From an uncultured Collinsella sp. (GTDB taxonomy: Bacteria; Actinomycetota; Coriobacteriia; Coriobacteriales; Coriobacteriaceae): 8,213 bases of DNA. Shown here piece after piece: positions 1-6,154 of this stretch. Both the position numbers and the translations under genes were made by a program. Position 1 is the first letter of the stretch. Each line of letters begins with the position of its first letter. The DNA lies in NCBI GenBank assembly GCA_959020035.1, contig CAUEQX010000081.1, positions 1-8,213 on the forward strand. The letters are read 5' to 3'. The notes under the pieces are model-generated. The model was not told the DNA's origin. It saw only the letters and a list, made by a program, of their open reading frames with translations, and searched no databases.

Positions 1-646
1 TGTCGTCGGTGGCATTGTCGAGGCCGCAGAAGTACGCCACGCCCTCGCGCTCGAACATGCCGTAGACGCAGACGGTACGTTCTTTCTGCTCGCCGCGTCC
101 GTTCTGATATAAAAATCGCAGCGCGCATCGCTCGGCAAAGGCGCTCCATACCGCATCGACGGTGGGAGAGCGGCGGATCGGTGCTTCGTCCACCGCCGAC
201 ATGCCGGTGAGGTAGGCAATTTTGGAGCGAATATCGGCAAGCGGCGCGGCAAAGGTGGAAGAGCCGGCCGCTAGCGTCTGGTCGATGGCGTTGAGTAGGA
301 TGTCGGCGTCGTCTGCGGTGATGAGGCCACCTGCTGCAAACGTGTGCTCGCGGTCGATTGTCCACGAGCTTTCCTCGGTCTCCTGCGCACCGGCGGGGCG
401 AACTTCCTTGATTAAGATGCCACGCTCGAGCAGTTTGTCACGATCGCGCCGAAACTTGCGCTTATCCGAGTCGATGTTGCCCGAGCCATATCCCAGGTCA
501 GAATCCAAGACGATCTGCTCGGTCGTCAGCGGTTCGGGGGAGCTGTTGAGCACAAAGAAAAGATTGAGGATGCGCTGAGCCGTTTTATCGAAACCGGGCT
601 CCGAACTTCCCTTTTTAATTGTCGCGGTCGCGTCGCTTGCCGTCAT
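1..646 (-). CDS. WYL-domain transcriptional regulator (3' end outside window)
   Basis: Read from ATG at 646 down to base 1, this gives 215 open codons that continue past the left edge. Residues about 20-100 look like a winged helix-turn-helix (TAQRILNLFFVLNSSPEPLT, then a basic stretch RKFRRDRDKLLERGIL). A helical linker follows at about 107-150. The start of a WYL domain follows from about 160 (ALRFLYQNGRGEQKERTV, then VYGMFEREGVAYFCGLD). WYL proteins are usually DNA-binding regulators whose C-terminal domain senses a ligand or nucleic acid. The namesake W-Y-L positions appear here as A-Y-F (residues 204-206). The start is supported by GAGGA 4 nt upstream of ATG; the other upstream ATGs checked (659, 680) are out of frame. 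The gene is divergent from the M28-like gene at 845, so it may control that operon or itself. The regulator family is well supported; its target and ligand are unknown. Confidence 0.85.
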   Translation of the reverse strand, partial: MTASDATATIKKGSSEPGFDKTAQRILNLFFVLNSSPEPLTTEQIVLDSDLGYGSGNIDSDKRKFRRDRDKLLERGILIKEVRPAGAQETEESSWTIDREHTFAAGGLITADDADILLNAIDQTLAAGSSTFAAPLADIRSKIAYLTGMSAVDEAPIRRSPTVDAVWSAFAERCALRFLYQNGRGEQKERTVCVYGMFEREGVAYFCGLDNATDD

Positions 647-705
647 AGAGTCCTCGCATGAGAAGGTGGTTTGCTGCCATGATTTTAGTCCGATATGGAG
701 ATTAG

Positions 706-734
706 GCTATATCCTTGTCCGCTCGGGGCGTTAA
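706..734 (-). promoter_or_regulatory. Candidate promoter for the WYL regulator
   Basis: On the minus strand, TTAACG (734-729) and TATAGC (711-706) are separated by exactly 17 bp. Each matches four of six bases of the sigma-70-type consensus. Transcription would start near 699, leaving a leader of about 50 nt before the ATG at 646. One copy of the 9-bp direct repeat (720-728) lies inside the spacer, so a protein bound there would block this promoter. An alternative -10, TAAAAT (687-682), has no good -35. Confidence 0.35.
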
Positions 735-835
735 GATGGCCCGAATTCGGTCGTTTGCGCTCGCTCGGGGTATACTTTCGACTATATACGGTTCTAATGT
801 GCATGCATTGGGCCTATTTGTCGGATTATGGATGT

Positions 836-839
836 GGAG
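836..839 (+). promoter_or_regulatory. Ribosome binding site choosing the start at 845
   Basis: GGAG lies 5 nt before ATG 845. The open frame extends upstream to an ATG at 695, but the in-frame upstream ATGs (695, 797, 803) have no comparable site. The extra residues also run through the promoter-like AT-rich stretch, so 845 is preferred. Confidence 0.7.
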
Positions 840-844
840 CGCAC

Positions 845-3800
845 ATGGCGAACACCCAGAACTATATTAACCACCTGCTGCAGAACACCGGCATTACACC
901 GGCATGCAGCGAAGAAGAGCGCTTGGCTGCCGAGGATATCGCTCAGATCTTCCGCAACCACGGCTTTGATCCCGAGGTTCAGGAGTTCAATGCCCCGGCG
1001 CCCGGTAGGTTGGCATTTGCCGTTACCGGTATTCTTGCGTTTGCCGGCGCCCTGCTGATGGGCATCGGCGGCGGTATCGGCTTGGTCGGCACCTTGCTGG
1101 CCGTTGTCGGCGCCGTTCTTTACGTGCTCGAGCGCACGGGCCACCCCGTGGTTTCGCGCCTGGGCAAGACGGGCGTGAGCCAAAATGTCATCGCCTACCA
1201 CAAGGCCTCGGGCCCGCTCGCGTCTCCGCGCAACCGCCCGGTGGTCGTTGTCGCACACTACGACTCTCCCCGTGCTGAGCTGCTCGCCCGCGAGCCCTAT
1301 GCTTCGTATCGTGCGCTCATCGCCAAGCTGTTGCCCGTTGCCACGGTTGCCCCTGCTGCCGTTGCCATCCTGCGTATCCTGCCGCTCCCCGGCGCGCTCA
1401 AGGTTCTGCTGTGGATTGTCGCGATCCTCGCCTCCCTCGTTGCACTTGCCAACGCGGCAAACATCATCTCTAACCGCCACATTCTTCCCTATACGTCCGG
1501 CGCGGTGTGCAACAAGTCTTCTGTCGCCGCTATGCTCGGTGTTATGGACAACGTTGCTCCCTTCCAGGGCGAGAACGAGTTTCCCGACGATGTTCCGTTC
1601 GATACCTATTTTGGGGAGCAGAAACGTCGTGCCGAGGAAATGGCGCGCGCGGCGGCGGAGTATGCCGCGGCCCAGCAGCAAAACGACTACGGCAACACCA
1701 TCGAGTACGAAGAGCCTACCTACGCCGAGGACGAGTTCGGTCAGCCGATTGCTCCCGACGCTCAAACCGAGCCCGAACAGGGCGAGGCTTTTGACGAGCA
1801 GATCGAGGGCTTTGAGGGTGCGTCTGCCGACGAGACGCTGATTGGCGCCATCGTGCCCGAGGATCAGAATCAGGCTGTCCAGGCCGAAGAGTTCAATGAC
1901 GAGGTTCCCGCTGCTGAGCCGGCGGAGGAGCCTGCCGCGGCCGAGCCCGAGCCCAAGCTCTATCGCAACGCCGCCGGCAACATCCGCTTTGGTTCGGATG
2001 CCATCCGTGCGCTCGGAATGCTTCCCGAGTCCTGCACGCTCGATTACGAGGAGGGCGAGGAGCCGACGTTTGGGCCCGAGCCTGCGCCCGTTGTCACTGC
2101 GGATGATGAGTCTGCCGCGGTTACCGCTGCCGTTGCCGAGCCCGAGGCGGTGTCTGCGATCGATCCCGCGGCAGGACTGGACATTTTGGCTCCCGCCGCG
2201 CCGGCGCAAGACGTTGCGGACGAGTCTGACGACGATTACGTTGAACAGCCGAGGCGCGTGTCTTACGAGAGCGATACTGATTTCTCTGCCGAGATTCCCG
2301 CGGCAACGCCCCATGCCGATATTGCATCCGCGTTCTCTTCGATTGGCGCCAGCGCTTCCAGCTTCTTTAAGGGTGCGCTTGCAAAGGGCAGGAAATTTGT
2401 CGACGATTTCGAGGAGAAGCGCGCTGCCGCACGCGAGGCTGCCGAGCAGGAGGCTATCGCTCAGCAGCAGGCAGCCGAGGCGGCACGTGAGCGCGCGGCG
2501 CAAGAGTTTGAGCAGAACGAGGCTATGCAGTCCGGGCCCGTCGACGCTGCCGAAGCTACGACGTCCTTTGAGTCCCAGCAACCGACGTCAGCGGATGTTG
2601 TTGAGGCAACAACGTCTTTCGAGGCTCAGCAGCACGTCGATAGCACCATGTCGTTTGATGCCGCGCAGTTCGATTCCACGATAACGTTTGAAAAGCAAGG
2701 CACCGCAATTGCCGAGCCCCTTCCTGTTTCCGATGAGCAGGGCGACGCGGCAGACGATGACGAGCCCATTGATGCTGCCGAAATCCAGGATGCCGCCGAG
2801 GACGAGTCCGTCGAGGCCAACTCTGACGAAGAGCAATACGCGGCAGCCGATCAAGGTGATTCGACCGAGGTCGAGCAGGAGGAAGTGCCTGCGGTTTCCG
2901 AGACTCCCGAGACGGATGAGTCGAGGCCTTACTCCACGCAGATTTTCACCATGCCGACCCCGAGTGGTTCCGGTGCCACGGTTGCCAATGTTGCTCCCAC
3001 CCAGGACGAAACGGTCGATTCCCTTATGGCCCAGATTTCCTCCCAGGCATCGCCGCGTCCGCAGATAAATGTTCCCGATCCGGCGTCGGCACCGTCGCCT
3101 GCACCTTCCTCGTCTCCGCTGGCTTCGGTCCCCGATCCGTCGCTGCCGTCTATGAGGCAGGCAAACGTTGCGTCTCGCACGTCGCTGTTCGACCTTCCCG
3201 ATCCCTCTGCCCAGGTCAACGACCCCTTTGCTACTGCCCAGGGTCCCGAACCCACATCGGCACCCGTTGCGCCTTCTATGCCCGTTGCGTCGGGCGCGCA
3301 GCCGATCGAGACCATTTCGGCTCCCGCCCCAGCGGCACCCAAGTCTCGCAAACGCGGCCTGGGTGGCCTGTTCGGTTGTAAAAGGAAAAACGAGCAGGAC
3401 AGCATGAGTGATTGGCTGGGCGTCGAAGACGATTACGATGCCAAGAAGTCCGGTCGCGGTATCGGTTCGTGGGATAACTTCGAGGACGATAACGATGGCT
3501 GGAAGGGCGGCGCTACGTCTTCCGATGGCGCTTCTTCCGAAGATATGCTCTCGGCTGTCGCCTCTATGGGCGATGATGAGCTGCTCGGTCACGATATCTG
3601 GTTTGTGGCAACGGGCGCCTCGGATTGTGATGGCGCCGGCATGAAGGCCTTCTTGGCTTCGCATCGCGATAAGCTCCGCGGCGTATTCTTCATCAATCTT
3701 GAATCCGTCGGCGCCGGTAGGCTTTCGGTGGTGACGGTCGAGGGCGAACAGCAGCTGCTCAAGGGCGATCGCCGCATCATGAACCTGGTCAGCAAGGTGT

Positions 3801-4021
3801 GCAAGTCGTTCCATGTCGATTGTGGCGCGCTCGAGATGCCCTATGCCAAGACCGATGCCTATGCCGCGCTCGAGGCGAGCCGCCGAGCCCTCACCATCGC
3901 CGGCGTGGACGGCACGCGTCTGGCTTGCGCTCGTACCGAGGACGACCTGCCCCACAATGTCAACCCGACGAACATTGCCACGGTATCCGAGGTCGTGACC
4001 GAGGTTATCCGCCGTTCGTAG
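845..4021 (+). CDS. M28-like zinc peptidase homologue with membrane segments and a giant acidic insert
   Basis: Protein of 1058 residues. The N-terminal part has a short helical region (1-50), a hydrophobic hairpin (about 55-95), the segment VVVVAHYDSPRAE (133-145) resembling the M28 H-x-D zinc motif, a second hydrophobic hairpin (about 157-207), and SGAVCNKSSVAAML (218-231) where M28 enzymes have GAxDNxSG. Residues about 241-905 are an acidic, Ala/Glu/Pro-rich, probably disordered insert with a coiled-coil-like stretch (about 515-560), TxSFE-type repeats (571-616) and a basic patch (832-848). The fold resumes with IWFVATGASDCDG (918-930), FINLESVGAG (949-958) and LPHNVNPTNI (1035-1044), matching the EE, D and H regions of M28. 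Both His (138, 1037) are kept, but the bridging Asp is Cys222, the Glu-Glu pair is Ser926-Asp927 and the third acidic ligand is Glu953. There is no signal peptide. Even numbers of membrane segments and basic residues around 100-130 suggest the large domains face the cytoplasm. It leads an operon with the gene at 4043. The fold is well supported; enzymatic activity is doubtful. Confidence 0.75.
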   Translation: MANTQNYINHLLQNTGITPACSEEERLAAEDIAQIFRNHGFDPEVQEFNAPAPGRLAFAVTGILAFAGALLMGIGGGIGLVGTLLAVVGAVLYVLERTGHPVVSRLGKTGVSQNVIAYHKASGPLASPRNRPVVVVAHYDSPRAELLAREPYASYRALIAKLLPVATVAPAAVAILRILPLPGALKVLLWIVAILASLVALANAANIISNRHILPYTSGAVCNKSSVAAMLGVMDNVAPFQGENEFPDDVPFDTYFGEQKRRAEEMARAAAEYAAAQQQNDYGNTIEYEEPTYAEDEFGQPIAPDAQTEPEQGEAFDEQIEGFEGASADETLIGAIVPEDQNQAVQAEEFNDEVPAAEPAEEPAAAEPEPKLYRNAAGNIRFGSDAIRALGMLPESCTLDYEEGEEPTFGPEPAPVVTADDESAAVTAAVAEPEAVSAIDPAAGLDILAPAAPAQDVADESDDDYVEQPRRVSYESDTDFSAEIPAATPHADIASAFSSIGASASSFFKGALAKGRKFVDDFEEKRAAAREAAEQEAIAQQQAAEAARERAAQEFEQNEAMQSGPVDAAEATTSFESQQPTSADVVEATTSFEAQQHVDSTMSFDAAQFDSTITFEKQGTAIAEPLPVSDEQGDAADDDEPIDAAEIQDAAEDESVEANSDEEQYAAADQGDSTEVEQEEVPAVSETPETDESRPYSTQIFTMPTPSGSGATVANVAPTQDETVDSLMAQISSQASPRPQINVPDPASAPSPAPSSSPLASVPDPSLPSMRQANVASRTSLFDLPDPSAQVNDPFATAQGPEPTSAPVAPSMPVASGAQPIETISAPAPAAPKSRKRGLGGLFGCKRKNEQDSMSDWLGVEDDYDAKKSGRGIGSWDNFEDDNDGWKGGATSSDGASSEDMLSAVASMGDDELLGHDIWFVATGASDCDGAGMKAFLASHRDKLRGVFFINLESVGAGRLSVVTVEGEQQLLKGDRRIMNLVSKVCKSFHVDCGALEMPYAKTDAYAALEASRRALTIAGVDGTRLACARTEDDLPHNVNPTNIATVSEVVTEVIRRS
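2552..2692 (+). repeat. Degenerate TxSFE-type repeats inside the M28-like insert
   Basis: Four related short motifs occur in the disordered insert: TTSFESQQ (572-579), TTSFEAQQ (589-596), TMSFDAAQ (601-608) and TITFEKQ (612-618). The spacings are 17, 12 and 11 residues. The first two also resemble each other at DNA level, suggesting an internal duplication. The regular Thr/Ser-Phe-acidic pattern looks like a linear binding or phosphorylation motif; this reading is inference. Confidence 0.55.
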
Positions 4022-4031
4022 ACGGAGCTCT

Positions 4032-4037
4032 AAGGAG
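4032..4037 (+). promoter_or_regulatory. Ribosome binding site for the small membrane protein (GTG start)
   Basis: AAGGAG is followed after 5 nt by GTG at 4043. This strong site supports GTG as the real start and supports translation of a second cistron in the operon. Confidence 0.75.
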
Positions 4038-4042
4038 TCAAC

Positions 4043-4261
4043 GTGTTTTCGTATATTAAGCGCCATTGGCCTGTCTACGTGATTTTGACCTTGATTGCCA
4101 TTGCGTTAGGATTTGGGGCTGCCTACATCGTGGGTGCAAAGGGCTCGACCCCCGCCTCCGCAATCAGCGAAGAGGTGGAGCAAGAACAGAGTACGGGTGC
4201 CGATGGGATTCCTGAGTCCGAGCAGGCAATCGTTGATGGTGGATCTTCGTCTGCAGAGTAG
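4043..4261 (+). CDS. Small single-pass membrane protein of unknown function
   Basis: This 72-residue protein starts with GTG behind a good AAGGAG site and begins 21 nt after the stop of the M28-like gene. Residues 1-8 are basic (YIKRHW). Residues about 9-31 form one transmembrane helix (PVYVILTLIAIALGFGAAYI). Residues 32-72 are a polar, acidic, probably disordered tail rich in Ser, Glu and Gly. The charge pattern predicts N-terminus inside and acidic tail outside; the helix would act as an uncleaved anchor. No domain is recognised. Tight linkage and the shared terminator make it a likely partner or co-regulated companion of the M28-like membrane protein. Existence of the gene is well supported; its role is unknown. 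Confidence 0.8.
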   Translation: MFSYIKRHWPVYVILTLIAIALGFGAAYIVGAKGSTPASAISEEVEQEQSTGADGIPESEQAIVDGGSSSAE

Positions 4262-4282
4262 ATACGGCGATTTACATGATTG

Positions 4283-4320
4283 AAAGCGGGCGAGCCAGGG
4301 GACTGGCTCGCCCGCTTTTT
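4283..4320 (+). terminator. Rho-independent terminator between convergent genes
   Basis: A perfect 16-bp stem (4283-4298 with 4303-4318) has a GGGA loop and a GC-rich core, and ends in a run of five T (4316-4320). It lies 21 bp after the stop of the small membrane gene and 7 bp beyond the stop of the minus-strand adhesin. It terminates best on the plus strand. On the minus strand the hairpin is the same but is followed only by TTTC, so it would be a weaker terminator there. Confidence 0.9.
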
Positions 4321-4327
4321 CATCGCG

Positions 4328-6151
4328 CTAGCGCCTCTTTGGGATCGACCTAAGGCGAGCGAACCATAGGGCTGCGGCACCCGAGGTCAGGAGCGCGGTG
4401 ATGCAAGCGGCGATGGGAGCTGATCCTGTTGCCGGTAGGTCCTGCGGTAGGGTACAGCGTTGAATGACACGGTCATCGTCATGTGACTCAAGTTTATCGC
4501 CGCCGCCGTTGCGGCAAAGATCGACGTGTGCGCTGTTGGTGAGTGCGGTTTGGGGCGTATAAGCCGACGTCGCCTGCATGTGCACGATTGCGCCCCGAGC
4601 GTCTGTGCCAAGGATTGCTTTGGCATCGTCAAGATCGTCGTGCTCATCTTTGAGATCATCGCGGTTCCAAGAATCCGCATCGCTTCGAGTCGTAAAGTCG
4701 GCGGCTACCGCACCGTATTCAATTCGAATGCCCGTTACGACGGTATTGGATGCAAGGTCGAGTTCTTTCGCCTCGAGTGTGGTGGATTCCGTGGTCGAGA
4801 TATCCGCCTTCCAGAGGTGCCAACCGTCGTAATCGACGAGGCGGCAATCCTCACCCAGACTTTCCCTTACTTCGTCGGACTCAAGCCAAGGATTTTCGTG
4901 CCCATCGTCAAGTGTCGCGTTTGCCGGCTCATCGACGTCTGTCGAGTCCAACGGCGTCGTGCGATACCACACGTTGCACAGACCATTGAGGTCGCCGATG
5001 GCGACGGGGGTTTCGATTGAGACGAATCTCGCTGTATCGTCCTCGGCACACTCAAGATCATCGGTAAGTGTGAACTCATCAACCCAGGTAGTTGAATTGT
5101 TTCGAGCGTCGATGGTATAGGAGAAAAGCCCATCCGTATTGGTTTGCATCGCGGCACGGTTTTTACCATCGCCGTTAGCCAACAGGCCCTTTTCGATAGG
5201 TTGGACAAGTTCCTGACGCTTGTCGACCTGCCCCTTGATTTCGATGGGCGCATCCTTCATCGCGACGGATTGGACTTCTCCCGTATCCTTTATTTCAAAC
5301 GTTATCTCCTCGGCAAGGTCATAGGTCCGCGGAGACATCATTTCGCGCAACGAGTAGGTGCCGGGTGCAAGATGTTCGACGCGGTGTGGCTTGTCGGATG
5401 AGGTCCAGGAGTCTATTTCGGTTTTATCGGGACCATATAAGGTGAGCTGTGCGCCTTCCACTTCCTGCTCTCCGCTTGCATCGACCTTGGAGATATCAAC
5501 CTTGGTGTAATCGTCGGATACGTTAAGCCGTGCTTCTACAACGGGTGTTTTCTGGTCGGCATAAGCGAGGTCTACGATATGGGGCGTCCGGTCGAGTAGG
5601 AAGCCGGTCGGCGCTTGAGTCTCGACAACCTCGTAGCGTGCGGTGCCAGATCCCAGCGGGAGGTCGTCCGCGCGTGCTTCTCCAGTTTCATCCGTCGTGA
5701 CGGTCGCGACAGTCTCACCGTCGAGCGCGGCAGTGCTACCGTCGGGGCGCACGATATCACCCGAGGCACGGATCTCAAAGATGGCGCCCGCGAGGCTGCT
5801 GCCGTCTACGGCATCGGTTTTAACGATCCTGATGTTACCGGTCGCGGCGTGGTCATAATACGAGGCGATTGCAACGGGCGTTAGGTTCATGTCGGCGGGT
5901 ATGTTTACCTCGATCTCTTCGCCGACAAGATAGGGCTCTTTGGCCGAGGTTTCGCGTACATAATACGTGCCCGGCACGAGCGATTCGGGCAGTGTGACGG
6001 TCCCGGTCGCGTCAGTCGTAAAGGTGTCCATTACGTTATGTGCTGGATACCAGCAAGTTTGTGAGACAGGTTCGTGATTGCTGTCGAGGAGTTGGAAGGT
6101 GAATCCGGCTAGTGGAACAGAAGCGCCTGTTTGGGCGTCGCGTTTTACAAT
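4328..6151 (-). pseudogene. 3' part of LPxTG adhesin, separated from its 5' part by an amber codon
   Basis: The frame continues without shift from the 5' part across the TAG at 6154-6152 and stays open for 607 codons. Numbering on the full 1143-residue frame, it holds Cna-B/SpaA-like domains at about 533-635 (likely isopeptide Lys539, Glu603), 642-745 (Lys647, Glu713) and 752-836 (Lys758, Glu806). A non-repeat extracellular domain follows (838-1090, Asp/Thr-rich). The C-terminus is a sortase signal: LPATG (1108-1112), a hydrophobic stretch (about 1114-1134) and the tail KRR. This would anchor the protein to the cell wall. The first ATG (6031) has no ribosome binding site, lies inside the first domain and would leave no signal peptide, so independent expression is unlikely. 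An annotation tool may call it as a gene starting at 6031. It is functional only if the amber is an error, is read through, or is absent in other cells. Confidence 0.8.
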
Positions 6152-6154
6152 CTA
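6152..6154 (-). other. In-frame TAG splitting the adhesin frame
   Basis: Codon 536 of the frame starting at 7759 is TAG (plus strand CTA). The flanking codons read HL-stop-IVKRDAQTG. The paralogous strand starts in the same protein read NLRIVKLDA (308-316) and NIRIVKTDA (642-650), so the stop replaces one residue of a conserved strand with no shift of frame. The smallest change giving it would be CAG to TAG (G to A on the plus strand at 6154) or another single substitution. The site also makes TCTAGA. Confidence 0.9.

Larger units (their letters stand above)
647..844. promoter_or_regulatory. Divergent intergenic region with repeats and candidate promoters
   Basis: This 198-bp gap separates the minus-strand regulator from the plus-strand M28-like gene. 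The 9-mer CGCTCGGGG occurs twice in the same orientation (720-728 and 762-770), 42 bp apart, about four helical turns. Between them lies a perfect palindrome, CCGAATTCGG (741-750). The second repeat directly abuts TATACT (771-776), a possible plus-strand -10 box without a good -35. Alternative AT-rich -10 candidates are TATATA (783-788) and TCTAAT (793-798). The 8-bp palindrome TGCATGCA sits at 800-807. The arrangement suggests operator sites for a shared regulator, but the promoter calls are by eye. Confidence 0.4.

Noticed and set aside
222..578. Plus-strand open frame opposite the WYL regulator
   Set aside because: It is Ser/Arg-rich with no recognisable domain and lies entirely antisense to a well-supported gene.
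695..844. Upstream extension of the M28-like gene by 50 codons from ATG 695
   Set aside because: The extension overlaps the promoter-like and repeat-bearing region, and the ATGs at 695, 797 and 803 lack a ribosome binding site. ATG 845 has GGAG at 5 nt spacing.
794..4066. Two long minus-strand open frames (794-2581 and 2588-4066) opposite the M28-like gene
   Set aside because: They encode Arg/Gly/Leu-rich, low-complexity protein without domains and mirror the codon bias of the plus-strand gene. They are antisense shadows of GC-rich coding sequence.
4328..6031. Independent gene starting at ATG 6031
   Set aside because: There is no ribosome binding site or signal peptide, and the start falls inside a Cna-B domain whose first strands are encoded upstream in the same frame. 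It is the rest of the interrupted adhesin.
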